Assembly: GCF_964204645.1 (NCBI RefSeq)
Contig: NC_134027.1
Span: forward strand, 22,370,485-22,434,484
DNA length: 64,000 bases
DNA from: Tubulanus polymorphus
Lineage: Eukaryota; Nemertea; Palaeonemertea; Tubulaniformes; Tubulanidae
Direction of reading: 5' to 3'
The notes beneath the pieces were generated by a model, which made no database searches, was not told where the DNA came from, and saw only the letters and a program-made list of their open reading frames with translations. The position numbers and the translations under genes were made by a program. Below, in pieces: positions 48,033 to 61,003 of the stretch (its first letter is position 1; each line of letters starts with the position of its first letter).

Positions 48033-49438
48033 CGCCAACTTCTCTGCAACGCAAGCAGTTCTGAGCCAATGAAATGCCTTATTATTAAGCAAGTCGTTAA
48101 GGTTATCCAAAATGGATACGTTGATGCATAGTTGATGCATTTGGATTATCCAATATGGCCACCACAGTTATATCAGTGTCTAAAGTATTTCGAGCATGTT
48201 ACCGCTCTACAATGTATCAGATCAATTTTCTTCATACTTGATCTGTGGATTTATGATGAACCCTATTGTTTTTTACATTTGATATCGTCAAAAAATGGCT
48301 CCAGCAACCAAATTCCTGCCCCTTAACGAAAAACTTTTTCGGTAGCTTTGTTTAAAAGAAAGTTTGCTAAAGGTGTAAAAGATACGCCCAAAAGGTACAT
48401 TCGTGAAAGTTCTGAGGGTTTTAACAAATGTTTCGGTATATTCGCTGGACCAACCCACACAGCTCAATGTTGCACGCTAATGCATCTTGTAAGCCTCAAT
48501 TGCCGGAGTTATTTGTGGATTGTATGATAAATTCCGCTTTCCAAATTTAGGGAGTGGACGCCAATGTCATTCAAGAATTGACGAAGCTGTTGAACGGTCG
48601 TCTCTTTCTTCTCTTCAATCGAAAAGTGATCAAAAAATTTACACGATACTTAGGTAAATCTAAGCAATGCGCCGCCTTTGCGACGAGTCATCGCGATTGG
48701 CAGGGGTGTGAAAAAGGAAGGAGGAACATTTAGGTGATGACGCATAAACACGCTGACATTAAAAAGGGCAATACGACGAGTTTTGAATACACCTGGCTCT
48801 AAAAGAAAAAAATCAAATATTTAGGGCCAACTCACCGGCAAGTACCGGGTACAGAATAACCAGAACAACACGTAAAGATCCACCAAACGAACGTTATGCA
48901 TTCAGTCAAATTCATGATTAATCAATTTCAATTTAGACCTTTTTTCGTATTTGAATGATTTAAAGCCGCGGGTTTTTATGGAAACTCGGAAGCCGCGGGT
49001 TTGACCAAAGACGAGACCTTGCGTCGAAAATGTAGCGGACAAATTGAAGGGACGATAATAGGGGCAATTTACGGTAACATTCCTTACATTTAATAGCAGA
49101 ATCGTTATCACTATGTATATCGTATCGGCGACCTAGTGTTAATATCTATGTGTGTTGGCCAATTTATTAACTCGATGTGAGTACAGTAGGCTTACGCTGA
49201 AGAGTAAGGAAAGGCACGCTTTCATACGGTGGCTAGGGAGGGAGTGAACGGTGAGCTCCAACGGCCAAAGTGTGAGGGTCACCAGGCTTGTAGCCACCTT
49301 CAAAATCGCTCCGGAACTATATCGTAAGTTTAGTGTTCGCGTACACCGCCGCCTGATCATAAGTCCAGGCGTCGGTGCGCTGAGTTGTAGTGGGATGATA
49401 GACAACAGTTTACACTCATCCGCGCCGTCTCTGAAATA
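48033..49438. other. Intergenic, no gene recognised
   Basis: Several short open frames on the minus strand have no domain or splice support. No known transposon identified. Confidence 0.5.
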
Positions 49439-52400
49439 ATGGCTCGATATCATACAAGCATTGCAGTGTTATTACTGCTTATCATGGGTAAGTAAATATT
49501 CTTATCGAATCAGTAAAATTCGTGGATAGGGATTATAGAATCTTGTACTAACTTTAACTGGTACGCGGAAGCGATAGTTCATTCATTCGACATCAAACAA
49601 AGAAACTTGACATTTTTTACTCATTGTAGGCCTATATCCATTATCCTTGATAGTTAATATCGGCGGGGAGAGAAACGAGTTGGATATGTCTTCTATTCGC
49701 GGCTGTAACAACTGAAGATATTTCTAGGATTCATTATTACTCGCAGACTGTTTGTGTAAAAAAAAACTAGGCGAGTCTTAAAACTCAAGAAGTAGATCAT
49801 CAATTCTATAAAAAAAACCACTCAACTCTCATCGGAATAGAATTAACTTGACGTCTTAATTAACTCAAAATCAGATATTATGCATTTTCTAACTTCGAAT
49901 ATCTGGAACAGCTTTAAAATGCATTATTTACAATTTTTCCGCAGGAGCGATATTTCAACGTGACGCGCTCTTAAACCCGGTCTTCGAAAACGTCTCGTTA
50001 ATGATATATTTGTCGTCATTAGGTTCGACGAAGAGAACGTGCTGGGATTAATCGACCGCGTTCGAATTCGTTTCATCCATATATCAACGTTACAGGGATA
50101 TGGTCATATTCCACAGTAGAGCCCGAATATCCTAACGGGAAATATGCGATTTGATTAACGGACCTTAATTCTAAATCGACTTATGCTCAGTCATTTGTTT
50201 ATATCACGACCATATGAATCGTGCCGTCCCTGATACATGGAAATAAAACGAAGATGATTTCTGACTCGGTAAAAGCCTTTACAATAATGTTTATATACAA
50301 TTAAGGGGTTCTGTGTGAATCGTTGTTCTCTACGTCATCGATATTGGCGTATGAAAATGATAATTACAAATGTGGATTTTGGCGATTATTTTTTTAGCCC
50401 ACTTTGGACTTTAGTCCCAGCGGGCTATTGCGTTCAATTTTCGTCCGTCTTCCGTCCGTCCGTTCGTCCGTCCATCCGTAGACGGAACCCAGTTATTTTG
50501 GGAAGTTTTGAAGACGCTTCAATGTAATGTCTTGATATTTGGGTTACACATGTACCTACCCTAGACACATCTTCAGCCCAAAAGCTGGCTCTGTCAGAAT
50601 CAAGAGGGCTGACTTGCAGCCATTGTTGTTCGCCAAAATCAGCACTTTTAACACATTTTTGAACTTTTGGAGGGAAATTTTGAAGACGCTTCGATCAATT
50701 ACCTTGTTCTTTCGTATATATTTGAATCCCCCAAGGGCCCATCAGCATTAGAAAAATTTGGTCGAACGGACTCAAGATGGCCGTTTTAGTGCCCAAAATT
50801 TATTTCCATATTAAATTGGTAACGAGGCATATTTTGATATCACAATCAATTAAAAAATCATAGCTGCTGACATATTCTATATTTTTTTGTGAGTTTCAAG
50901 GTCATTAGTTTTTGTATATGGTCACCAGGGGGCGTTGAATATTGAAAGTGTTAGATTGTTGAGCATTTTAAACCACTTACCAAGTGGGCGTGGTGTCCCT
51001 AGACCCCTAGTTGTTGAATATTATATCATTTCATAACTCTTATTTCATTTTTCATATATTCTAATCATTATCTTTGAGGGGATGTGTGCACTACGTCATC
51101 GATATATCGGGGCTAGACTGGTTACCGGTCAATTCAATTCAATTTAATTATCGATATAAAATCATATAACTTATATTTCATTATTTATTGTAGACAATAT
51201 TAAGCAATGTGTTATTTTTCGAGGCGTCAATAATCATTCATGTTAGTTGTCCTGTTCATTTCTCTGACGATGAGATTTAGTTAAAACCTCGAACTCTTAG
51301 AAAAATGAATCTATTTAATTATCATCAATATGAGTTCATTAATCAACCTTAGAATAGAATAGCAAGAATAGAATTTAGAATATATTTCTATTGCTCACAA
51401 AATTCTGTTTTATTTTGGATAGATGATAGCCAAGGCTAATATCTATCCAAGATTATACGACAGAGACTATGGTGAACCTCAGAACTCCCGCCTCAAAACT
51501 GCATTGTATGTCTTTAATATCGTGGATATATCCAATCCAATATTTTCAGTATAGGTCAATTCACACCTTTTAGTATAAGACAAAAATGCCTGAATTCGGA
51601 TTTGAATCGGGGTTCTAATGTTAATACTCGAATGTCGCATGATTAATCAAACCGGGATTATAGTCTCGACGTCGAAACCTCGTGAATAGGATTATCCTCG
51701 AGTTCATTGATTCAGGAAGTGATAGATGATAACGAAAACTCAACGCGCATCCTTTAGAATTCACGCGAAAAAAAAACAACAACCAAGACACGATTATTCA
51801 TCTGTTTAAACATAAAAATAAAATTCGAGAGAAATTCCACAATGAATTCAGCCAAAGAAAAAAAAAATCTGAATTCGTATATGAATATATATTTTGAGCA
51901 ACGTTTCGGCTTAAGACTCTTAGCCATCATCAGGCGTACTGAGTACTGAGTAAATTGACAGGATATTTATACTGAGTGATTAAAAAGTTGAAAGGTTGGA
52001 TACAGATCAAAGTAATCTAACGCAATTGCACTTCTTTCAACTTTTTAATCACCCACTCACTCCAGTCCCTTTGATTTATATATTGTATAAGATTTACTCT
52101 GTTCTCAGTACGCCCGATGATGGCTAATAGTCTTAAGAGGAAACGTTGCTCGAAATTACAGTCATTCAATTACGCAGTCTTCTTCTTAGCTGAATTTATT
52201 GTTGGATTTCTCTCTAATATTCATCTAAACACAGATATTGTGTATCTTCTCGACTTATGTCTTTCCCTCGTACAACTTCCGTACACTATAAAGCAACCTT
52301 TTCGATTCATTCAATATGTTAATCTTGCTATCCATTCATTTTCCATTTTGCATCAATGGATCGCATTTCATTTTTACGTCGTGTTATGTCAGACAATCCT

Positions 52401-55400
52401 TTTTTGATATACAAATTTTATTGCTCTGTTCGGGCTCCTCCCATCTGTATACTTACTTAGTACATTTGTAATTAACTTATTTTTGTTATTGACGGATGAA
52501 AGAAATTATTGTACTTTGTATATTCATGGTGACATATGGATTACTGACTTTCTAAATCATCGAAGAACCCCATGGGATTCACATTGAAGGGATCGCTCCT
52601 AAGTATCTTTTTTCTAAGTTCCTTTCACGATGTGCCGGAAATTCTTGTGGCGGTATATCGCTCAGTTAAAAACCACTCTTTGCTTTTTTTCATTGCAAAT
52701 GAAAATTATGAAACCAAATGCACTGTAAATTGTAAATCCTTCACAAAACCCCCAAGAAGAAGGATACGTCAGGCCTAGCGCACACAGTATAAAATGGAGA
52801 TGAAACACTGCGCGCATCGTTTCGCGCAAATATCGAGGATTCCGGAAACATTATCTCGCGAAACTTTGTTTTGATAATGGTGTGCTATATCAGAGTTGCT
52901 CGATAAAGAAGAACCCATTGAAAAACTATCCAATCAGTGACAATGAGCGAATCCCATGACATGTATCACCGTCATTCTAGGCCGACTTTTCATTAGGCCG
53001 GTTTTCATAGCTAGTCGACTAGTGGTCGGAACTAATAACCAAACACACTATAGTTCGATCCTAACGTATTTCACAGTGTCGGCCATCTTGAACCTAGGTC
53101 CGAACTATAGCGACCGTGCTCAATTGCGTAGTCGACCATTTCTTGACCACTAACGGACATTCGGTTTCGTTTAGTTCGACTATAGTCGACTAACTCCGAT
53201 GACCGAAGTTCACCATGATTGTGATTAATAATGATTGTTTTTCTATTCGCTATCTGACGCCTTATGTTTTTCTATGTTTCTTGTTTTCAGCGTGTGCAAT
53301 ATTAGGTGAACTAAACCCTGGAACAAACTCGTCATAAGCACAAAAGATACTTCTTGTTTCGAGGTTTTTCTTAGAGGAGCTTTAGGTTTTGCAGTAGGAA
53401 TACATATGTGCACATGTGGTCGCCAATTAATAGACCTTCAAGATATCTAAATTCACTCATAAATCTGCGTTTTACGTTGCAACGACTTAAGGCCCTTGCC
53501 GTGCTACATTGTTTAGCTCTTCTCGTCATCTGTTTAAAGAAACTGCCATAGCAAAAAAAAATCCACTATACCCTGCACAAAATATTATACGGACGATACA
53601 AAGGAGATGTCCAAAGGTCAGAAAGAATATTCTAGCGTACTGTTTCCTGTAATGTAGAGTGATTTTTAGTGGTTTTGGTTTGTGTGGGTGTTTCAACGAT
53701 TTCCTCATGCGGTGGCTTTTGACTGACGGCTGCCTGCTATTAATTATTTCAAGATTTGAAATCGTGCAGACGAATCGATATTTACGTAGATTAGAAAATT
53801 GAAATATACTGGCATTATAGCGATAGTAACTGTATAATACAGATCCAACTCGTCGCGAGAAGGGTAATTATCTTTAAGATGTTTATCCATTTCGGAAATA
53901 GCTATATCAGGCAAAGGGAGCGTTCATGTTGGGATTTCAGGTTAAGAAAAACGTTGCCACACAACAAGCTAAATATTCCAAATAGATTCAAAATTTAACT
54001 ACAGTGAATCGAAAAGGAACGAGTTGATGATTTAGATCGCGTAGTTTTATTATTCTCGACCATTTTTATTAACGGGCATATTGTTCACACATTTGTATAC
54101 AAAGGAGAAAAATAAGAACATTTGAAAACGTAACGAAGTTATTGTCCGACTTTATGGCACGCCATCTGGTGGGAGAGCCGGTACCACGCTTTTACAGCCA
54201 TGAAGAATTCCATTTGCCACCATTGATGTAATGAACTTGACGTTTCGTTTTTCCTATCGTGGCCGCGATCGTCCCAATGACACTGAAAGAATCCAATCAA
54301 TTTTGACCGTCTCAGCATTCAATATCACTATATTCCATATACGGAATTACAGCAATATCGCAAATGATTTATGAGAGGGTTAATGTGATAGCCCTACCAC
54401 GAAAGCCGTCAAGCTCTACGAAATAGATTGAATATAAATCACACGACACGAGGGGGTTACCAGTCTAATGGACTGCAGTAGGTTGAAGTATTAAGCTAAC
54501 ATTTATGCTAACATACTTCTAAACAGTTAAATACGCATCAACTTTGAGTAAGGATAGTTCTATGTCTATCCACTCCTGATTCTCTCTAACCCCTCCCCTC
54601 TTCCTCTCCCCTCTCATCCCCCTCCTCCACTCACATTAACCGATATTCTTGGGAGTACGAAAAATATTTACTGCGTCTACAACGCCTTCCCTTCTTTTCT
54701 GCGAATATAGTGCTCATTAAAAATATCGATCCCTTGAAAACCGAGTTTACAGCCGCGTTTGACCTTAGAAAGCGACGGTTTGATATCCGACCCGATGGCG
54801 TTGTGAAGTAATATATTTGATATCGATTCCAGACCAATCCATTATAAGTACAGTAATTTGCCAACTGGATCTGAGAGTGACTTCACTGCTGCAAATGCTG
54901 CTGCTGCTGCTCTGATCAATTGGAGAATTAACTCACAGTTTTCTCACAAGGCCGATATATCTTAAAACGTTCCGACACCGTCATTGACGGTTGAATGTTT
55001 GACTGGATTCTAAACTGTCCTGGTACAATTGGAGCAACTGCCACTTAGCTTATCTACAGCAACGCCATGTATATCTATAAGTTCTGTTTCTCAGTTTGCA
55101 TTTGAAATAATCTATTTTCTTATACAGGATTACGCGTTTTTCTAGCGACTTGTAAACGGTAGAACCCATTATCAAAAGCGCCATCCAGAAACGGTTGATT
55201 GAACAGAAATGTCTTGGGCCTTCCATTCGGATACTGAGAGACAATGTATATGTCTGTTTGGGTGGGGAATTCCACAAAACGGATGCAAAATGTCCGCAAC
55301 ATTTTCAAATAAATTCAAATATTCAGGGTCTACGAAATACTGGCGATAAACTTAATCTGGGATTCTCTCGTGATCGGGACTTACGGCCTTCATTCTGGCA

Positions 55401-57778
55401 ATCTATCGTTGGATATTTCTGCGGAAGCCATCTCTATCAAACCGAGTGTACATAATTTCTGTAATAAAACTGTCACTGAAATGATCAAACGGCGCTTGGT
55501 GCTGTTGACGTCTTCTAAATGACATTTTGGTTCATTTTGAATGACAAACCGTAGAGATGCGTGTGCATCTGGTTTCCATAGACAAGTGACTTCGTCTGAT
55601 ATCGATAAAGCGAAAAACCCACAATAAGATGAAAAAAAGCAGAGAGTCTGACGTCTCGACTCGAAATCTACGTATGAGCCATTTTCAAAATCTATCTACC
55701 GATTTTGAAAATAGCTCATAGTCGAAACGTCAGATTCTATCATGGTTTTTCATCTGCCTTATTGTGGTTTTTTTCGCTTTATTCATGTGTATCATTACGG
55801 CTAGCGCATAGGAATATGCACCGCTTATGTGCCTTTTGGAAGCTCCAAAAATGAACATGCATTTTGGGATTGACACCGTCTGGTTTAAGGTAAAGGTAAA
55901 GGGCGCGTGCCAAAGACCTCTATAATGTCTAAGACTTTAATTAAATATATTTATTTTATAGATTGTTTGGCATCGAATCAAGAAGACAAACTAACCAGAG
56001 ATCTGATGTCATTCATGGAAGAAAATCACATACAAATCGGAAGTGTCGGCGTGATGCATTCTGGGAAACTGGTATACGCACGTGACATTAAAAGAATCGG
56101 ACTTGAACAAAGTGTCGTACAACAAACAACGCAGATGTTTCCAATGTTGCAAGTGTCGCACATGATGACGTCGTTGGCAGTGTTACACCTTAGCGACAAA
56201 AATTCGATAGATCTGAATAGGAAAGTATTCGTGAAGTCGGGAGCTTTGAGCGGATTTCTGGAGGCGATTCCGGACAGCGTCGATCCTCGTATTCGTGATA
56301 TAACTGTTATGCAGTTGTTGTACGAAACGGCGGGCTGGGATCGGCACGAAGATTTCCGGGAATCCGGAGTACTGTTGCCTAGCGATGCCATTAGAACAAT
56401 GTTACAACACAAATTACATTCGGTTCCAGGAAAAAAGTTCAAACATTCGGCGTTTAACGAATTATTGCTGCGAATAATCATCGAAGACGTCACCGGTATC
56501 AGTTATGAAGAGTACGTAAAACGACATATATTGATTCCGTTCGGTATGTGGATGACTAAACTAACTCGACATCCGCTAGAGGACGCTGCCGGTGGTATTT
56601 ACAACACTAATCTAATACCTACTACTTGGGTGATGACGATACAAGACGCTATGAGACTGGTGTCCGCCGTTACGCACGACGCCAGTCCAATCATACGCAA
56701 AGATACTTTGAAGTTGATATTTACTCGACCTAGTCCGCCGTACCCGCGGCTAACCGATACGTGGCACGGCATGGGGGTCAAGGTCAAAACCGACGGCTCG
56801 TTTTGGGTCGAATCGTACGCGTCCGGGAATTATCTTCTATTGCATTCTTACGGTCCCGATTCGGCGTTTATAACGCATTTCAAAACCCATAACCCGACTT
56901 TATTCAAACACCTATTCCTCGACTATTTCAAACGAGTCGACAACTGGGTCGACACCGATGATCTGATGGGCGGGGATCTATTTTCTTCGCTATACAAAGA
57001 TGATGGCATATCGTTCCGCATACACGAGCAGCACCTATCGGCGTATATTGAAGCTTTGAGAAAAGTAGACTATCGGCCGACTTGGATAAACGCCTACAGC
57101 GACGACCGTCATCAAGTCACCTTTTTCGCCGTGATCGCGGCGAAAACCTCGGCAACGAGCAAAAACGACTGGCTGCTTCAACACGGCATACCCGGCGAAA
57201 GGGTCGACACGGTCGTGGGAAACAAAGAACGAAGGGGATACCGATTGAATTTGATCCAGAACTACGTCTGCTACTCGCACGAAGACAGAAAGTGCAGTTT
57301 GGTATTGATGCGGACGCCCCGTAACCGAACGGCCGATATCGTGCTGGTTAATCAACCGTACAGCGAATACTTGAAGAAGGTCCCCGATTATCATCGCGAT
57401 GGTTACGTAGCAACCGTTCAAAGCGTAATGGCGTTCAACGGACAACGACGAGTCAGCGCTGTCTTACTGAAAAACGCCGACGCCAAATACAAACCGTTTT
57501 TAGATTTGACGATCGACGACTTCGAACGCGTCATCTACGAAGAGGCTTTGAACGGCTTCAATCTGTGTTATCTAGACACCTATCACAACAACGAAAAGCT
57601 GTTGTTTTCGGCGGTATTCGAACAGGGACCGGGCGAACGATGGATCCTGCAACAAGATCTAAACCTGAGCAACCTAGCGCGTGAAATCGAACTGCTGAAA
57701 CAAACGAAGCTGTTCCCGAAAATGATCGTCGGATACGAACGCAATAATACGAACTATTTCAGCATTTTCTATACTTAA
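49439..57778 (+). CDS. Secreted beta-lactamase/transpeptidase-fold protein with repeat C-terminus, two exons
   Basis: Exon 1, 49,439-49,487: ATG and a signal peptide (MARYHTSIAVLLLLIM), donor G|GTAAGT, phase 1. Exon 2, 55,962-57,778: acceptor TTTTATAG, phase 1, ending in TAA; total about 622 residues. Residues about 20-340 follow the serine beta-lactamase/penicillin-binding fold, but the motifs are altered: the SxxK position reads SHMM (residue 82 on), the YxN position reads HSA (178-180), and no clear K/H-T/S-G was found. The remainder resembles the tandem repeats of polyglycine-hydrolase-like proteins (YRPTWINAYS, then GYRLNLIQNYVC, and similar). It is probably secreted and may be a binding protein rather than an enzyme. 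The ATG at 55,907 would instead give an intronless 623-residue frame without a clear signal peptide, so the split model is preferred. GC content is higher than the flanks. Confidence 0.75.
50400..50990. repeat. Dispersed repeat with CCGTCCGTC start, copy 2 (intron)
   Basis: Matches 38,765-39,000 over the CCGTCCGTC block, the AGACGCTTCAATGTAATGTC segment and CCTAGACACATCTTCAGCCC; its far end resembles 43,495-43,560. Confidence 0.65.
51896..52151. mobile_element. 256-bp element with inverted CTGATGA-GAAAC ends (intron)
   Basis: The arms GAGCAACGTTTCGGCTTAAG and TAGCCATCATCAGGCGTAC return inverted at 52,100-52,151. Each arm, read outward, carries (C)TGATGA or CGATGA, a short stem and GAAAC. The inner part also has an inverted pair (AAAAGTTGAAAG). 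Confidence 0.75.
52985..53205. repeat. Dispersed repeat, GTCGACTAGTGGTCGGA family, copy 1 (intron)
   Basis: Shares CACTATAG, CAGTGTCGGCCATCTTG, AGCGACCGT, GACATTCGGTTTC and TAGTCGACTAACTCCGAT, in order, with 58,895-59,143. The ends are weakly inverted (TAGTCGACTA). Probably a small non-autonomous element. Confidence 0.7.
55120..55308 (-). other. Open segment with protein-like composition, possible exon or relic
   Basis: One minus-strand frame reads CIRFVEFPTQTDIYIVSQYP and FLFNQPFLDGAFDNGFYRLQ, which looks more like a beta-sandwich protein than random frame, ending at TAA after RKTRNPV. I could not find a convincing partner exon; 54,631-54,864 on the same strand is also open but unrecognised. 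Possibly a relic gene or an exon of a gene nested in the intron. Confidence 0.25.
55646..55735. repeat. Hairpin repeat (intron)
   Basis: TCTGACGTCTCGACTCGAAA with an arm GAGCCATTTTCAAAATC, returning inverted as GATTTTGAAAATAGCTC and TCGAAACGTCAGA. About 90 bp. Confidence 0.75.
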
Positions 57779-58013
57779 AGATATAAGCCCGCGCACAACA
57801 AGAGAGAGCGAACGGCGAATTTAATTGTCTGATATTTCATATTTACAGCACTATTGAGGATTAATTAGTGACATCCATCACGAGATATCATTATTCGCTG
57901 TCTCTTATTATACCAGCGTTATAGTATATAGAACAAGATAATCTCCAGATGATTAGCATGCAGCTTCGCTTAGTAATGAGCGCGCACCATTTCTGGTATT
58001 TCTTCATGATATT
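57779..58013. other. Downstream of the beta-lactamase-like gene
   Basis: No terminator or polyadenylation signal clear enough to call. Confidence 0.4.
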
Positions 58014-58074
58014 GTATTATTATGATTATGATTATTATAATAATTATTATTATTATTTATTATTATTCAAATAT
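58014..58074. repeat. (ATT)n-rich microsatellite
   Basis: Imperfect TTA/ATT triplets. Confidence 0.85.
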
Positions 58075-58279
58075 TTTGTAAATTAACAAAAAATACGAAT
58101 GAATGAGATTAGACGAATCAGTTTGTTCATATTTAATATTCACCCAGTCCTGGGAGTGGTTGTTTCCGCAATGATCTACGTCGCTCTACGATCCTAGAGT
58201 ACACAGTACCCATCATGTACTGGTACATCAGACACTAAGGTTCTTGGTGAAATTTAATGGTGCCTCTAATTTGTGGACT

Positions 58280-58760
58280 CTGTGGCAGGGCGTACTTCGG
58301 TTTAAGGTCTTCACGTATTTCACACTGTCGGCCATCTTTGATTTAGGTCTCTACTACAACGCCGTGCTTATTCTCCTGGACCAATTGCATAGTTAGAGAT
58401 TAGACTTAAGACCAGTCTAAGACCAACTTAGTTCTATAGCCAATCGAACAACGTAAGACCAGTCTTAAGAATTAAGACCACTTTTGGACTTAAATTTGTG
58501 AGAATTTTGAACCCAGGGGCCGGTTCCTCAGTTGAGACTTAAGTCGAAAAATGGTCTTAGATTTAAAGACTGGTCTTAAGTTGTTAGATTGTTTGTAGAA
58601 TTTAGATGGTCTTAAATTGGTCTTAAGTCTAAGCCATGACTATGCAACATCTTACTTGCAGTATCGCGCGGAAGAGATATTTCAATTATACGACGGATGA
58701 AACTAATCTTTAACTAGTCCATAGAAGTTGGTTTTTAGACTGGTCTACGTTAGTCGCGAT
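58280..58760. repeat. Dispersed repeat fragments related to the 47-bp minisatellite unit
   Basis: TTCTATAGCCAATCGAACAA and AAGACCAGTCTTAAG (58,425-58,470) are the inverse of the minisatellite unit at 39.4-39.85 kb; a forward form is at 58,565-58,620. 58,300-58,350 also resembles the CACAGTGTCGGCCATCTT part of the repeat at 52,985. Confidence 0.6.
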
Positions 58761-58894
58761 TATGGAACCGACCCCCAGGAGCCAGTTTCACAAAAAGTTT
58801 TACTACTCCTGAATCGTATTGAATTCTCATTTAATTCAGTTTATCTAAAATCGACTTAAGAGTTGATGTTTTAACTGCACTCTGGGCGAACGTC

Positions 58895-59143
58895 GGCATT
58901 CGTAGTTATTCGACTAGTGGTTGGAGCTAATTATCGAACGCACTATAGCTCGGTCTTAACGTCGCATTTCATAGTGTCGGCCATCTTGGGACAAAAGGCC
59001 CGAACTACTACAGCGACCGTTCGACTTTTTCCCGACAATGCGCGTTCGACCAACTGACATTCGGTTTCATCGTGGACGTATGATCTAGTTTATATGTCCA
59101 TGGTTTCGTTCAGTTCGCAATTAGTCGACTAACTCCGATAAGG
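58895..59143. repeat. Dispersed repeat, GTCGACTAGTGGTCGGA family, copy 2
   Basis: Second copy of the element at 52,985-53,205; diverged, slightly longer. Confidence 0.7.
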
Positions 59144-59713
59144 AGAGAGTGGTGCGATGCCGGATGTGGGAATAGGGAAAATGGCAGTGTCAGGGTCTAT
59201 AGAGGGAAAGTCTTGTTTCACTCGGTAATGAATCACACAATCACCGATTGAGTCTGGTTTCCTTCAATTGCTGATGCTCAAGCACGTATCTCCGAATCTT
59301 CTACTTAGACACGCTACAACATCAACATCATTATAGCTTTGCGATGGAACGCATCAATGAAAGATAGAAAAAATGACATTGCTATCCATCCATATCTTCT
59401 ACACAGGATAAGAGAGATAGAATGTTCTTCGATGAATATGTATAAAGATAGGGGTTTCGCACTAATTGACGGATTAGTGATGCGATAACAGATTGTTCGC
59501 CCAGTGATGACATCTTAAGACGTTACTAATCAATTCTAGAAGAGTAATCTACCGGCTAATCTATATGGGAAGCAACGAACTTTCACATACATTAAGCATA
59601 TTCATATTCATATTCTTTATTTACTAATAAATATGTTACATACTAGATGATAACAAGGTGATGTAATTTGAGGCGATGGATATCAGGAGAACTTGTAACC
59701 ATAAAGCATGAAT
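59144..59713. other. Intergenic, no gene recognised
   Basis: AT-rich sequence without recognised structure. Confidence 0.5.
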
Positions 59714-60976
59714 CAAAATTCAGTTACTTCGCAATTATTTCATGAAACTACCCTAAAATGAGAGAAAAACCTTCAGAGGACCCACTAGATACACAATCCA
59801 TCAGGATAAAAACTGATCAGGTTCCATCGGGTTTCGAACCCGAGACCTTCTGCGTGTTAAGCAGATGTGATAACCACTACACCATGGAACCAGTTATATA
59901 CAACGTGATATAGATCGGTACAAGAGAAGATACGATTTAACTCACTCACCCGTTATACAACTAAAATTAAAGATCGAAAAATACACATTACATAAAACAA
60001 GATACAATATTTATAACAAAATACCAATACAAAATGCATTAGTTGGTCATAATATATAAGATACGTACAAAAGGTTTGATTACTTGTGAATGCGAACTTT
60101 TCCAAGCCGGAGTACGACAACCACACTCAAACGTGGTGAACGGATAATAGGATAAAAACCCACTATGTACAATTAAGAGAATTTAAAATCTAGAATTTAT
60201 TTCTAAAATGTAAAAACACGACGTTTCGATCTCACACTAGAGATCCTCGTCTCGTACATAGTGGGTTTTTATCCCAGTATTTGGTAATTCAACGGAATTC
60301 AATTAAGAGACCTGATTCGTATTGGACATGTGCGCTTATTTTCTCCGAGAATGTATTTGGCGAATTTAAGATGCACACTTTTAACGGATAAGTTTTGCTG
60401 GTCGTTCATGTCAAAAAGAGTTTGCCCCAAACTCAGCTGAATAGTTTAATGGAACAGAGTAATGGGATGGACATTGGAGGAGAGAGGTTTTGAGAAGGCT
60501 ATTCAGCTCTTTTAGTCCACGAACAAACATCTATGGCCGGTTCTGGCCAGAAAGTCTGAATCTTTTTTTTACATGTTGATTTCGCACCCGCTAAAAACCA
60601 ATTGTAGGGCCTGAGAAAAAAATGATTACAAACGTAAAAGTTGTTTTTATCAGGAACCTATTAACGTTCACTAGTCAGCAAGCTAGCTTGTATGAACTTG
60701 GTTGAGTTTTTAAATGTTTTTCTTTATTTATCTTGAATATGTGAGATACTATTTTCCCCTCATACCTTATGTACCACGGGAATGTTCGGAATGTGATAGA
60801 GTTATCTAATCTAATCTTATGGAAATGCAGCCTATACCGGCAGGCGGTTGATTCGCAGTTGAAATTGAATGACACATAGTCGAGGTCATCGAAATCAGTC
60901 ATGAGTTCGGTGTTCGCTATATCTTCAGGGTGCGTCGCTTCGTTATTTAGACCGGGTTAATTGCGTCCGTTCCAAT
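59714..60976. repeat. Tandem duplication, unit 1 (with tRNA-Val)
   Basis: Begins CAAAATTCAGTTACTTCGC and ends AATTGCGTCCGTTCCAAT; the same ends delimit unit 2 at 61,004-62,169, with an offset of about 1,290 bp. The interior has no protein gene, but has a CACGACGTTTCGATCTCACA hairpin near 60,220-60,255. Confidence 0.9.
59820..59891 (-). tRNA. tRNA-Val (AAC)
   Basis: Folds as a standard cloverleaf on the minus strand: acceptor stem GGTTCCA/TGGAACC, D arm GTGTAGTGGTTATCAC, anticodon stem-loop TCTGC TTAACAC GCAGA (anticodon AAC), T arm TCGGG TTCGAAA CCCGA. No intron. The base after the acceptor stem would be T, unusual for a valine discriminator (normally A), which leaves some doubt whether this gene is active or tRNA-derived. 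Confidence 0.85.
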
Positions 60977-61003
60977 TTAGTACGGACAAAGCGTTCGCAC
61001 TAG

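Noticed and set aside
49139-49453. 104-residue minus-strand frame over the beta-lactamase-like exon 1
   Set aside because: Antisense to a well-supported signal-peptide exon and without domain or splice support.
52117-52407. 96-residue frame starting MMANSLKRK
   Set aside because: Starts inside the arm of an inverted-repeat element and has no domain; likely chance.
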